Source: DASPJR01 sp035628505 (GTDB lineage: Bacteria; Planctomycetota; SZUA-567; H5-PLA8). From it: 64,000 bases of DNA. The position numbers and the translations under genes were made by a program. The notes under the pieces were generated by a model, which saw nothing but the letters and a program-made list of their open reading frames with translations, made no database searches and was not told the DNA's origin. Location of the stretch: contig DASPJR010000178.1 in assembly GCA_035628505.1 (NCBI GenBank), forward strand, positions 1-64,000, given 5' to 3'. Shown here piece by piece: positions 51,018 to 59,806 of the stretch (the stretch's first letter is position 1; each line of letters starts with the position of its first letter).

Positions 51018-51059
51018 TTGGCTCTTGGCTCTTGGCTCTTGGCTCTTGGCTCTTGGCTC
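51018..51059. repeat. Heptanucleotide tandem repeat, TTGGCTC x6
   Basis: Six perfect copies directly before the start codon of the AraC-family gene (reads GAGCCAA on its coding strand). Confidence 0.95.
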
Positions 51060-51131
51060 TTGGGCAGAATACGCTTTCTTGTGCGGCGCGGACAGGGAAA
51101 ACTGGTCAGAAGCAGCAAAAAAGTACCAGTC

Positions 51132-51204
51132 TTCTCCCTCTCAAGCGTAGAGCTTGCCACGGCGTTCGCGCATAATTCAACCGTCGAGCGCATGAGAGGG
51201 AGAA
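51132..51204. repeat. 12-bp inverted repeat in the AraC/PhyH divergent region
   Basis: TTCTCCCTCTCA (51132-51143) and its exact reverse complement TGAGAGGGAGAA (51193-51204), 49 bp apart. May be a regulator site or a foldback structure; followed at about 51218-51253 by period-9 CTCTGTG repeats. Confidence 0.5.
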
Positions 51205-51288
51205 AGATAAAAACATTCTCCGTGTCCTCTGTGATCTCCGTGCCTCTGTGTTGAAGTCTTTCAGAAACCCAAAGCCAAGGAGACAACC

Positions 51289-52113
51289 ATGCCTGCCACG
51301 CTCGCGAAACTGGACATCGACAGCCGCTACAGCCTGACCGAGGCCAACATCAATTTTTTCCGCGAGAATGGCTGGATCAAGCTCAAGAATGTGCTCTCAC
51401 CCGAAGTGCTCGAACATTACGGCCGCGAGATCTCGCGCAAAGTCATCGAGCTGAACACGCTCGACATCCCCATGGAAAAGCGCACCACGTACCAGAAGGC
51501 ATTCCTGCAGATCATGAATATCTGGACGAAAAGCGAGATCGTCAAAGAGTTCGTAATGAGCAAGCGCCTGGGCCGGCTCGCCGCGGAACTCATGGGCGTC
51601 TCAGGCGTGCGGCTTTATCATGACCAGGCGCTGTACAAGGAAGCCGGCGGCGGCATCACTCCCTGGCACGCCGACCAGTATTACTGGCCGCTGGGAACGC
51701 CGGAAACCTGCACGGTGTGGATTCCTCTGCAGGCCACGCCACTCGAGATGGGACCTCTCGCGTTTGCCAATCAGAGCCACCGTTTCAAGATGGGCCGTGA
51801 CCTGGAGATCAGCGACGAAAGCGAAAAGCAGTTGGCGCAGATGCTGCGCGAGCGCAATTTCGATCTCATCGAAGAGCCGTTCGATTTAGGCGAAGTCAGC
51901 TTCCATTACGGCTGGACCTTCCACCGCGCCGGCGTCAACACCACGCCGAAGGCACGCGAAGTCATGACCATTATCTATATGGATGAGAACATGCGCCTGG
52001 CCGCGCCGAAGAACAAGAACCAGCAGAACGACTGGGATACCTGGTGCCCGGGCGCGAAGATCGGCGAGGTTGTGGCAACGCCGATCAATCCGGTGATTTA
52101 TAGCTCCAAGTAA
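51289..52113 (+). CDS. Phytanoyl-CoA dioxygenase (PhyH) family protein
   Basis: 274 residues; AAGGAGAC lies 6 bp before the ATG. Double-stranded beta-helix Fe(II)/2-oxoglutarate oxygenase: HxD metal pair in TPWHADQYYW and the distal His in WTFHRAGVN; PLEMGPLAFANQSHRF is typical of the family. It hydroxylates a small molecule in the cytoplasm; the substrate is unknown. The neighbouring divergent AraC regulator with a cupin sensor suggests induction by a metabolite. Confidence 0.88.
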   Translation: MPATLAKLDIDSRYSLTEANINFFRENGWIKLKNVLSPEVLEHYGREISRKVIELNTLDIPMEKRTTYQKAFLQIMNIWTKSEIVKEFVMSKRLGRLAAELMGVSGVRLYHDQALYKEAGGGITPWHADQYYWPLGTPETCTVWIPLQATPLEMGPLAFANQSHRFKMGRDLEISDESEKQLAQMLRERNFDLIEEPFDLGEVSFHYGWTFHRAGVNTTPKAREVMTIIYMDENMRLAAPKNKNQQNDWDTWCPGAKIGEVVATPINPVIYSSK

Positions 52114-52119
52114 GAATTA

Positions 52120-52185
52120 CCACGACGCTCACGAAGAACACGAAGTTGTTAATTTTCCTCTTCGTGAACTTCGTGAGCTTCGTGG
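52120..52185. terminator. Long foldback of period-9 CTTCGTGNN repeats between convergent genes
   Basis: CCACGACGCTCACGAAGAACACGAAG pairs with CTTCGTG repeats ending GCTTCGTGG across an AT-rich loop (TTGTTAATTTTC). Probably stops transcription from both PhyH and dedA. Confidence 0.6.
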
Positions 52186-52192
52186 TTTGACG

Positions 52193-52837
52193 TTATTCCG
52201 CCGGTGTCGTGAGCGGCTCGTCGAAGTACTTGGCTTTGACAAACGTGATGATCATCGGCAGGATCGAGATGAAGATGATCAACAGGATCGTGGCTTCAAG
52301 ATTCTTGCGCACGAACTCGTTCGCGCCGAGGAAATAGCCGAGAATGCTCAGGCTGGAAATCCAGAACACGCCGCCGAACACATTCCACGCGAAAAAGCGC
52401 TTGTAGGGCATCTGCGCAATCCCCGCAACAACCGGCGCAAACGTGCGGATCATCGGTACGAACCGCGCCATGAAAATTGTTTTGCCGCCGTGCTTTTCAT
52501 AGAACGCCTTCGTGTACAGCAGATGGTCTTTGCGGAAAAACAGCGTGCGCTCGCGCTCGTAGAGCGACTGGCCGGCTTTGTAGCCGATCCAATAACCGAC
52601 CGTGTCGCCGATAATCGCCGCCGGAATCAGGCAGAGATTGAGCGTCAGCAGGTCGAAGTGCGGAATATTAAGTGTCTCCGTCAGCTGGTTGCCCGGAACG
52701 CATGCCAGCCCCGCCGTAAAGAGCAGCGAGTCGCCGGGAAGAAAAAAGCCGATCAGCAGGCCGGTTTCGACAAAGATGACCAGCGTCATCAGCACGTAGC
52801 CGCCGGCCAGGATCCATTCCAGAAGTTGCTGCATCAT
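52193..52837 (-). CDS. dedA: DedA/VTT-family membrane protein
   Basis: 214 residues, four to six hydrophobic segments. Family motifs: ETGLLIGFFLPGDSLLFTAG near the N-terminus, GDTVGYWIGYKAGQSLYER, and FMARFVPMIRTFAPVVAGIAQMPYKRFFAWNVFGGVFW. DedA proteins are probable lipid scramblases or flippases (undecaprenyl phosphate, phospholipids) of the inner membrane. Exact substrate unknown. Confidence 0.92.
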   Translation of the reverse strand: MMQQLLEWILAGGYVLMTLVIFVETGLLIGFFLPGDSLLFTAGLACVPGNQLTETLNIPHFDLLTLNLCLIPAAIIGDTVGYWIGYKAGQSLYERERTLFFRKDHLLYTKAFYEKHGGKTIFMARFVPMIRTFAPVVAGIAQMPYKRFFAWNVFGGVFWISSLSILGYFLGANEFVRKNLEATILLIIFISILPMIITFVKAKYFDEPLTTPAE

Positions 52838-52935
52838 TGAACTGTGTTCTCCTGCTTACCGTTTTGACCAGCGGCCCTGTTGCGGACGAACGTATACGCC
52901 TTAAGCGTGTACGGCGGTGACACGAGCTCAGCCGT

Positions 52936-54915
52936 TCAGCGGCGCCGGACCACTTTCCCGCGAGGCTGTACTCGCGGCAAGTCAAAATGAAGATCCAAAT
53001 GCAACCCGCGCTCCACCCCCGATTCGGATACCAGATCCGTCATGCGCGAACGAACAAGCTTAAGTTCATCTTCTGTCAACTTGCGTGTGGTAACAGCCAC
53101 CGTGTTTGTGGTGAAAGCGTACACATGTATCCGGCTGTCCAGTTCACCGGTAATTCCGGCCGCATCCGCAAGGCATGTCGCGCGCGCATCCTCCGCCCCG
53201 AGCGATGCAAAATCCACGCCGCAAACTAATGCCACTTTGCACGGACCCAGCTTTCGCGCCGTCTCACCGGGAAAATTCAATGAATCCTGAGCTTCGATAT
53301 ACATCGGAAGAAGGCAGCCGAGTGAATCGTAGACTTTTTTCGCGTCGTCCAGGGTCATGCCTTTAAAGCGCTCTTTCGCCGGATCGACAAAAACCAGCGA
53401 GGAGCTGCATTCGGAAGTATAGCAAAGGTCGTAACGGTTCTTGTCCGCATCTTCGCGCGGTTCATAAAGCGCCTCAGGCAGGTTCTTATCGCGCAGGTGC
53501 CCCACGGGACGAATGCGGCGCTCGATGAAGGCCGGCAACCCCGTTGGTGCGACATCGCGCGGGTTGGGCAGCGGGCCGAAGCCTCTCTTTTGCGGGTCCC
53601 ACGCGAGCATCAGATCCACGAAAAGGTCAAACATCAGCGCATTATCCGGGTTGAGCTTGTCAGCCAGCGCGAGCACATCGACAGTGCGCTCCTGGCTGTG
53701 GCCGTCCTTGAGCACCAGTAAATGGCCGTCCCGTACTTCCATGCCGCACAGCGGCCGCCGCGCCTGAAGCGCGAGCGCCAGCTTCTCAGCAGCCTCGACC
53801 GCAAAGGCCGGATTCGTCATAAAATAGGCGCAGCATTCATGCAGCGAGATGCCGTTGGTGATTGCCTCAAGCGCCAGCGGCGCGAAACGGATTTCCGTTT
53901 TGTAATCGCCCCTGGCAATCAGCGCCGAGCCTCCTTCATTGGGTTTTGAAAGCGGCTTTATCTCCAGTTTCAGGTCGCGCGTAGCCAGCACATCGGCCGC
54001 AGCCTTGCGCAGCTCTGGATAGGACACCGCCACGTAAATCTCGCCAGCACCGCTGCTCAACTCATTTTCATAGCGCGCCGCCCAGTCGCGGAACGTTGCC
54101 AGCGGCTCGGGCACCTGATCGATTTTCAAGGGTGTCTCCAGCCGCGAGAAAACGCCATTGTCGCGGTCGGCCTTCAACGTCTTTTCGCCGAATTCTTTAA
54201 ACGCCGCGGGATCCACTTTCGCGCCACGCAGAATAAAGCGCAGGCCGGGGCTGACTTCCTTGTAAACAATCTGATCGGACTGCAGCTGCGAAGCAAACAG
54301 GCCGTTCCAGACGGCGCGCAAAGAAAAATGATGGCCGTAAGCTTTCTTGATGGACTCCTCAGATTCATCGCTCAGTTCGACTTTGACAGCTTCGGGAGTT
54401 GCGGCTGCACCCTCCGCATTTTTAACCACACGCGGCATGCGCCAGTAGGTCTTCGAAACGAGTCGCTTGTCCTGCACCTGGTACTCGATCTGCATGTCCT
54501 CGCCGGTTTCCGGGATCACGTGGCAGAAGAGTACCGTGTCTGGCCGCGCTCCGTTTTCGGGCTCGTCGCAAACCGGGCAGGCGCGCGCCATCTGTTTGCC
54601 GTGCCGCGCTGACCAGACGGTTTTCGGCGGCGCTTTAAGGACAACATTGCTTTGAACCATCTCGTGAACGGCCGCGATGCTGTCCCAGGGTGTGCGTTTC
54701 AGACGCGGAAAACTGCCGAAGACATACGGGCGACTACAGCGTCTGCAGGTGCGCACCGCGAAAGCGATATCGGGAGCAAAGACGCCGTCTGCTTTCAGCG
54801 CTTTCACGCGAAAGGCGCGGATGTCTTTGGGATACTCAAAGTGCTTGCCCTCTCCGGCGGTGAGCTGAAAGGCGATAAGAACCGCAAGAAGTGAGCTGTA
54901 AAGCGCTTTATGCAT
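52936..54915 (-). CDS. Large secreted protein of unknown function with two CxxC pairs
   Basis: 659 residues. Signal peptide MHKALYSSLLAVLIAFQLTAG. Residues about 55-62 (RTCRRCSRPY) and about 111-117 (ARACPVCDE) contain CxxC pairs about 55 residues apart, as in a zinc ribbon formed by two knuckles; the rest is alpha/beta without recognisable motifs. A further Cys pair HECCAYF lies near 360. No similar protein is recognised. Located alone between dedA and chrA. Confidence 0.6.
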   Translation of the reverse strand: MHKALYSSLLAVLIAFQLTAGEGKHFEYPKDIRAFRVKALKADGVFAPDIAFAVRTCRRCSRPYVFGSFPRLKRTPWDSIAAVHEMVQSNVVLKAPPKTVWSARHGKQMARACPVCDEPENGARPDTVLFCHVIPETGEDMQIEYQVQDKRLVSKTYWRMPRVVKNAEGAAATPEAVKVELSDESEESIKKAYGHHFSLRAVWNGLFASQLQSDQIVYKEVSPGLRFILRGAKVDPAAFKEFGEKTLKADRDNGVFSRLETPLKIDQVPEPLATFRDWAARYENELSSGAGEIYVAVSYPELRKAAADVLATRDLKLEIKPLSKPNEGGSALIARGDYKTEIRFAPLALEAITNGISLHECCAYFMTNPAFAVEAAEKLALALQARRPLCGMEVRDGHLLVLKDGHSQERTVDVLALADKLNPDNALMFDLFVDLMLAWDPQKRGFGPLPNPRDVAPTGLPAFIERRIRPVGHLRDKNLPEALYEPREDADKNRYDLCYTSECSSSLVFVDPAKERFKGMTLDDAKKVYDSLGCLLPMYIEAQDSLNFPGETARKLGPCKVALVCGVDFASLGAEDARATCLADAAGITGELDSRIHVYAFTTNTVAVTTRKLTEDELKLVRSRMTDLVSESGVERGLHLDLHFDLPRVQPRGKVVRRR

Positions 54916-55026
54916 GCAGGAACTCCAGAGTGTACAACACGCAGGCCCAGCCGTGTATTCCCATTTCAGGGTAGGGCGAGCGGCATGAAACCGGACGCCG
55001 AAACAGCCGCGCCCTTCACTCTGAAG

Positions 55027-56418
55027 CTAGCCCCGCAGTGCCTGCCAGAGCGCTCCGCTTACGCCGCAGCCCATTACCACGAGCACCACGTCAGCTTTTT
55101 TCCACTGAAGAGCCGCGAACGCGGCGGCCGTGATCACGAGCGCGGCGACGTCGAAGCTCTTCAAACCGGCCGGGAAGAAGACGTGCTGGCTGAACAAGAT
55201 TGCCATCTCGCAAATCACGCCAACGATCGCAGCGGTGATCGTTGTCATGATCGCGCCCAGCCGCAGTTCGCCGCGCGTCTGCTCAACCCCGGGGCCGCCC
55301 AGGAGAATAAACATAAAGGATGGCACAAACGTGAAGTAGGTGGCGATGAGCGCTCCAGCGAGCGCGCCCCACACGCCGTAGCGCTGATGTTCGACATTCC
55401 AGGCCCCGACATAGCCTACAAAGGTGAGCACCAGGATCAGCGGCCCGGGCGTCGTTTCTCCGAGCGCCAGCCCGTCGATCATCTGCCCCGGCGCGAGCCA
55501 GCCATAAACACGTGTCGACATCTCGGTCACGTACGGCAGCACCGCGTACGCTCCGCCAACCGTCACAAACGCAGCCAGCAGAAAAAAGCGGCTCATGCGC
55601 GCGAAGACATCGTCGTAGCCCCGCCAGACACTCAGCGCCAGCAGCGGAGCGCCCAGAAGAATGGCGAACACTGCCGCCGTCGCCATGAGTTTCGTAGCGC
55701 TCACGCGCGCGTGCGGCGGTGTGGGCGAATGATCATCGATGACGCACTTTTCCACGGGCTGAGCGCTTTCAGCTGAATGAATTCCCTGCGCGCTGTCAGC
55801 TGAGTGAATCTCCGGCGCGCTCAACTTCGGTTTTTCAAGTACGCCCGGCGCCAGCCGTTCAATCAGAAAGCCCAGCAGCCCTGCGCCCAGTAGAAGAGCC
55901 GGGAAGGGTAAGGGCGTCCAGAGCGTCACGGCGAGCGCCGCAAGCGCGATCAGCGCGAGCGCAACCGAGCGGATCGCCTTTCTGCCAATGCGCAGCAATG
56001 CAGCGACAATCAGCGCAATCACTGCCGCTTTGAAACCATAAAGCACGCCTGCGACAAGCGGGACTTTGCCAAAGGCGATGTAGGACCAGCTCAGCGCCGT
56101 CAGCAGCAGCGCTCCGGGAAGAACGAACAGCGTTCCGGCGATGATTCCACCTAGCGTCCCGTGCATCAGCCAGCCGATATAGACGGCCAGCTGCGTCGCT
56201 TCCGGGCCTGGCAGAATCATGCAATAGTTCAGCGCGTGCAGGAAGCGGCCATCGCTGATCCAGCGCCGGCGCTCGACCAGTTCTCGGTGCATCACCGCGA
56301 TCTGGCCAGCCGGTCCGCCGAAACTGATGAAGCCCAGCTTCAGCCAGAAACGCAGCGCCTTCAAAAATGGAATCGGCTGCGTTACGGCGGCAGTCGAAGC
56401 GGATTGGGCTGATTCCAT
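55027..56418 (-). CDS. chrA: Chromate transporter, long-chain CHR family
   Basis: 463 residues from ATG 56418; the open frame to 56502 adds no family-like sequence. Two homologous CHR domains: the first begins FWLKLGFISFGGPAGQIAVMHRELVERRRWI with CMILPGPEATQLAVYIGW, the second (about 265-463) FFLLAAFVTVGGAYAVLPYV with LALGETTPGPLILVLTFVGY. A hydrophilic linker (about 210-245) joins them. Long ChrA proteins export chromate in exchange for other ions. No chrB-like regulator is adjacent. Confidence 0.92.
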   Translation of the reverse strand: MESAQSASTAAVTQPIPFLKALRFWLKLGFISFGGPAGQIAVMHRELVERRRWISDGRFLHALNYCMILPGPEATQLAVYIGWLMHGTLGGIIAGTLFVLPGALLLTALSWSYIAFGKVPLVAGVLYGFKAAVIALIVAALLRIGRKAIRSVALALIALAALAVTLWTPLPFPALLLGAGLLGFLIERLAPGVLEKPKLSAPEIHSADSAQGIHSAESAQPVEKCVIDDHSPTPPHARVSATKLMATAAVFAILLGAPLLALSVWRGYDDVFARMSRFFLLAAFVTVGGAYAVLPYVTEMSTRVYGWLAPGQMIDGLALGETTPGPLILVLTFVGYVGAWNVEHQRYGVWGALAGALIATYFTFVPSFMFILLGGPGVEQTRGELRLGAIMTTITAAIVGVICEMAILFSQHVFFPAGLKSFDVAALVITAAAFAALQWKKADVVLVVMGCGVSGALWQALRG

Positions 56419-56503
56419 AGTGGTGAAATTTTTAGCGCAAGTCCGCGCGGGTAACAGGCGATTCTCAGTCACTACCCGGGTCAGGCTCTGTTTTGCTCTC
56501 AAT

Positions 56504-56532
56504 AAAAAAGGGCAGACGCTTGTCTGCCCTTT
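56504..56532 (-). terminator. Rho-independent terminator of the gene at 56557
   Basis: 11-bp stem (AAAGGGCAGAC, GTCTGCCCTTT) around GCTT, then a run of T on the minus strand. Confidence 0.85.
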
Positions 56533-56556
56533 AGGGTGTGAACTGCCGTATAGCGA

Positions 56557-57021
56557 TCAGGCAGACGGCCGCTGTGCGACCGTGCTGGCACTGTCGGTGT
56601 CTTCATTCTTGGCGCGCAGCCAGCGCGTGCTCGACAGACGCTCCCACAAGTCGTCCTCGGAAAGTTCGATCTCGTGTTCGGCTTGCCTGACCGTCGACGT
56701 GGCGGCGGCCGCTGTTTCATTATCGAAGGCGTTGAGCAGCGATTCCCACTCCTGCGGGTCAAAAAGTTCTTCGGTTGCGGCACGGCGCAGTTGTGTCGCT
56801 GCCTGGACGCCAACCTGGTTCGAGTTCTCGGTCATATTTTTCATTTCGACTGTATTCCGGGCGGTAGCACCTTCAGTACTTTCGGAAATGTCCGCCGATC
56901 CGGCTTGGCGTTGCTGTCCGCTTGGAGCAATTTTCCCGCCAGCCTTACTTTTTCCTTGTGGCTTCAACTCCTGATCCCTCATCGGGTAACGTACGCCTGT
57001 CACATGTGATATCGCTAACAT
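56557..57021 (-). CDS. Unknown acidic hydrophilic protein
   Basis: Up to 154 residues (ATG 57021; ATG 56982 is equally possible). No signal peptide or membrane segment; the N-terminal half is Gln/Ser/Gly-rich and likely disordered, the C-terminal half has helices (ATEELFDPQEWESLLNAFDNE, IELSEDDLWERLSSTRWLR). A good terminator right after the stop supports a real transcript. No family recognised; could be a small regulator or an adaptor. Confidence 0.45.
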   Translation of the reverse strand: MLAISHVTGVRYPMRDQELKPQGKSKAGGKIAPSGQQRQAGSADISESTEGATARNTVEMKNMTENSNQVGVQAATQLRRAATEELFDPQEWESLLNAFDNETAAAATSTVRQAEHEIELSEDDLWERLSSTRWLRAKNEDTDSASTVAQRPSA

Positions 57022-57132
57022 GGCAACATCTCTTTCTTCACTCTGCTCTCAATGCCTATCAACTGTTTCGTTTTGCTCGCTTTGTGCGGCACACTGGGCC
57101 AATTCGGCCTGCTCTTTCGTTTTCTCAGGGCC

Positions 57133-57160
57133 AAAAAAAACCCGGCGTTGCGCCGGGGTT
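57133..57160 (-). terminator. Rho-independent terminator of the gene at 57189
   Basis: CCCGGCG (57141-57147) pairs with CGCCGGG (57151-57157) around TTG, followed on the minus strand by eight T (A-run 57133-57140). Confidence 0.85.
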
Positions 57161-57188
57161 CGCATGCTGCAAGAGGTGCTTGCGAGCG

Positions 57189-57536
57189 TCACGACCCCGG
57201 TGGTTTCTGATGCCCCGGCCGATACCCTTTAAACGTTTTACAACCGTTGAGGATGCCGTCCGTTATCTGCTTCTTCTCCAGTTCGCTTACCAGATCCGCC
57301 ACTCGGAAACGTTCACTGTTACTGGCCCTCGAGCGCGCCTGCAGCGGCTTGCGCATGAAGCGCTCCGATGGCTTTCGCGAGCCGGCGTTTTCTGGTTTCT
57401 GTGCCATTCGTTCTGTAGTCCCGCTTGCTGCTGCCTGATTGTCGTTACGCAATGCCTTCACAGTATCGGCACGATCCGCTTCAGGCTTCAACCGGCGCAG
57501 TAGCATGGCTCCCCCACTCTTGAACTTATGCAGCAT
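57189..57536 (-). CDS. Unknown basic hydrophilic protein
   Basis: 115 residues from ATG 57536, or 105 from ATG 57506. Rich in Arg, Lys, Ala and Ser with little hydrophobic core until a helix near the end (FRVADLVSELEKKQITDGIL). It has its own terminator and its own 168-bp leader region to the next gene. No family recognised. Together with the acidic protein at 56557-57021 it makes a pair of small unknown genes on one strand; a partner relationship is possible but unproven. Confidence 0.4.
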   Translation of the reverse strand: MLHKFKSGGAMLLRRLKPEADRADTVKALRNDNQAAASGTTERMAQKPENAGSRKPSERFMRKPLQARSRASNSERFRVADLVSELEKKQITDGILNGCKTFKGYRPGHQKPPGS

Positions 57537-57653
57537 TATATAGACGCAATGAGGGCGGAAAAGTTCACGAAAAAAAGATATTTTTGAAGGAAATCCGATA
57601 TGCGTTAAAGATGCCTTTGAAAGCTAAGCAGTGTCAGCAGTAAGGCCTTCTTT

Positions 57654-58538
57654 TTATAGGCTGATTTCCAGCCCTTCATAGGCCGCTGTAACTTTAATTC
57701 CATACTTCAGGCCGTCTTTGCGGGCGTCATTCTCGATGCGTGCCACGGCCCAATCGTCGTGCAGGGGATCATGGTGCGTCAGGAGCAAATGTTGCACACC
57801 GGCTTCCCGTGATTCAGAGATGCCGCGGTTCCAGGTGGAGTGGCCCCAGCCCTTGCGCGGCATGCCGACTTTTCCCGTGTATTCATCTTCGGTGTACTGT
57901 GCGTCATAGAAAAGCACGTGTGCGTTGCGAGCCAACTTCTGAATCTTTGGATTGTTTCGACCCAGGTGCTCTGTATCCGTTGCATACACGAACGTCTTCA
58001 GCTCATCTTTACGGTGCTCTTCCACGCGGTAGCCGAAGCAGCCTCCAGGGTGGTTGAGCGATGCGGAAGTCACGACCAGGTTCGACTCTTTGCCCTTCAG
58101 CTCGATGCGCGCGCCTTCTTCCAGGTCCGTAAAAGTCATCTTCGCCGGCATGTCCGAGAGCTGCACCGGAAAGTTCAGGCTCTCCTGCTGCCCGCGCAGA
58201 GCGCGCTCCAGCACCGAACCGATAAAACCCGGCTGGCGGTTGAGGTTCGGACCGTAGAGATCGAAGTGGTTTCCAGGCACGAATCCCGGAATGAAAAACG
58301 GAAAGCCCTGGATGTGGTCCCAGTGAACGTGACTGAAGAAGAACGTCGCTTTCACCGGCATTTCTTTGGCGAGCGCCAGCCCCAGCGAGCGCAAGCCTGA
58401 TCCGGCATCGAAGATGACCAGGTGATCGCTGGTGCACACTGAAACGCAGGTCGTGTTTCCGCCGTAGCGGCTGGTCACAAAGTCCGCCGTACTCGGCGTC
58501 GGTATGCTGCCTCTCACACCCCAGAACTGAATCTTCAT
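57654..58538 (-). CDS. Metallo-beta-lactamase-fold hydrolase
   Basis: 294 residues. Metal site HxHxDH in FFSHVHWDHIQGF and further ligands in SLNHPGGCFGYRV, VYATDTEHLG and LLLTHHDPLHDD. The N-terminus MKIQFWGVRGSIPTP and GGNTTCVSV mark the group of MBL proteins related to PhnP/cyclic phosphodiesterases. A cyclic phosphate or phosphodiester substrate is likely, but exact activity is unknown. Cytoplasmic. Confidence 0.85.
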   Translation of the reverse strand: MKIQFWGVRGSIPTPSTADFVTSRYGGNTTCVSVCTSDHLVIFDAGSGLRSLGLALAKEMPVKATFFFSHVHWDHIQGFPFFIPGFVPGNHFDLYGPNLNRQPGFIGSVLERALRGQQESLNFPVQLSDMPAKMTFTDLEEGARIELKGKESNLVVTSASLNHPGGCFGYRVEEHRKDELKTFVYATDTEHLGRNNPKIQKLARNAHVLFYDAQYTEDEYTGKVGMPRKGWGHSTWNRGISESREAGVQHLLLTHHDPLHDDWAVARIENDARKDGLKYGIKVTAAYEGLEISL

Positions 58539-58616
58539 TCGTTGTCGCTCAGGGCCGCTGTGGCCAGTAGCTTACGCAGCAGCCGCGAGAAGGAAATTGA
58601 AAAATCAAACTCGCCT

Positions 58617-58705
58617 GGGACCGCCGGCGTCCCGCCGGCCTGTAACGCGAATTGCCCATTCGCAAGCCTGCTTGGCGTTTTTATCGCCAAGCACGCCAAG
58701 AACGC
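58617..58705. repeat. GC palindrome and period-9 foldback repeats
   Basis: 58617-58639 is the 23-bp palindrome also found inside msrP (30864-30886). It is followed at about 58669-58705 by GCTTGGCG...CGCCAAGC and two further CGCCAAGNN units, the period-9 family seen at 21777-21857. Confidence 0.55.
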
Positions 58706-58749
58706 CAAGATAAACGTAGATGGAGTATTTGTCGGTTCGCCGCGAAACT

Positions 58750-59154
58750 CTAAAACGCTTTCCTCAGCCCGCCCTTTCCGTCGGGGAACCAGACTGTGCC
58801 ATCGTCGGAGCTCACGTCGTAAAAGCCCGCGCCGTGTTTGGCGCACAATTCTTTAAGGTGCTCATGCGCGCCGTCGGCCTCAGACCACGCGAAGGCCGCG
58901 TAGAGGACCGCCGTTCCGATGCTGTAATCGGTGACCTTCGAATCGTCCGCATCGTCACTGGCATACGGTCCGTTCATCGGCGGATACGTCTTGATTAGTT
59001 CCAGGAACAGCTCGCGCAGGACGGGCGAGGAGACCTTTGGGTCATCATACGAATGCTCTTCCGACCATTCGGCGTGCTTTTCAAACCACGCCAGGAACAC
59101 CTCACGTGTGCGCGGAGCCTTTGCCGGGTCGAACGCCATCAGATCGTAGCTCAT
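58750..59154 (-). CDS. Conserved protein of unknown function
   Basis: 134 residues, beginning MSYDLMAFDPAKAPRTREVFLAWFEKHAEWSEEHSYDDP, a pattern I recall from many small uncharacterised bacterial proteins. No signal peptide. Ends DDGTVWFPDGKGGLRKAF. The family often accompanies toxin/immunity-type genes, but nothing of that kind is adjacent here, so no role is assigned. Confidence 0.6.
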   Translation of the reverse strand: MSYDLMAFDPAKAPRTREVFLAWFEKHAEWSEEHSYDDPKVSSPVLRELFLELIKTYPPMNGPYASDDADDSKVTDYSIGTAVLYAAFAWSEADGAHEHLKELCAKHGAGFYDVSSDDGTVWFPDGKGGLRKAF

Positions 59155-59323
59155 ACGAGGCTCCTTCGGGGCGTTTGATAGCAGTCGTTCTTAAACGTAC
59201 CCCGCGCTTTTGGAGCAGGCAAGGCTTTCATTGTCTTCTCTTCTGCAGCAGGCCTCGCTAGCGGCTGCGATCGCTATTCGGGACTTGCGCAAAGTGGCGA
59301 AAAACGCGAGCGTGTTCAGCCCT

Positions 59324-59806
59324 ATGCCGCTCAGCAACGATGTGAAACTCAGGCGCACAAAAAAGCCGGTTTTTCCAGATACCTGCATCGCCTGCGGCCA
59401 GGCTCATCCGGGGCATTCGCTCGAGTACAGCGGCCGCGCCTCGTCGTGGGTCCATCTGTTTCTGTGGTGGTATCCGGGCTCGAAACACACTGTCGCGGTT
59501 CCCGCCTGCCCGCCTTGTGCGAGCGTCCTGCGGCGCAACCGGATTTTGCGCGGCCTCCTTTCGTGGGCGGCGATAGCGGTCTCAGTGGCTGTGGTGATCT
59601 ACTTTTTCCCGCCCAAGCGAGGTCCGCTGCGCAAATGGATATTCCTGGGCTCGGTAGTGCTCGGGTATCTGCCGATGATGGCGTGGTCGCTCTTCCATCC
59701 GCCGCCGTTTGACATGACCATCGATGAGGACGCCGTCACCTACGAGTTCAAGGACGAGCTCTATGCCCACGGCTTTGCCGCCGCGAACAACGCTGAAGTG
59801 GAGTGA
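59324..59806 (+). CDS. Small membrane protein with Cys-pair motif
   Basis: 160 residues from ATG 59324; an in-frame TTG at 59210 would add 38 residues that look poor. A basic N-terminus carries CIACGQAHPGH, then after a hydrophobic stretch (VHLFLWWYPG) PACPPCASVL, so two CxxC pairs could bind zinc. Two membrane helices follow (about 84-105 and 116-133). The C-terminus (PPPFDMTIDEDAVTYEFKDELYAHGFAAANNAE) is probably cytoplasmic. Function unknown. Confidence 0.6.
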   Translation: MPLSNDVKLRRTKKPVFPDTCIACGQAHPGHSLEYSGRASSWVHLFLWWYPGSKHTVAVPACPPCASVLRRNRILRGLLSWAAIAVSVAVVIYFFPPKRGPLRKWIFLGSVVLGYLPMMAWSLFHPPPFDMTIDEDAVTYEFKDELYAHGFAAANNAEVE

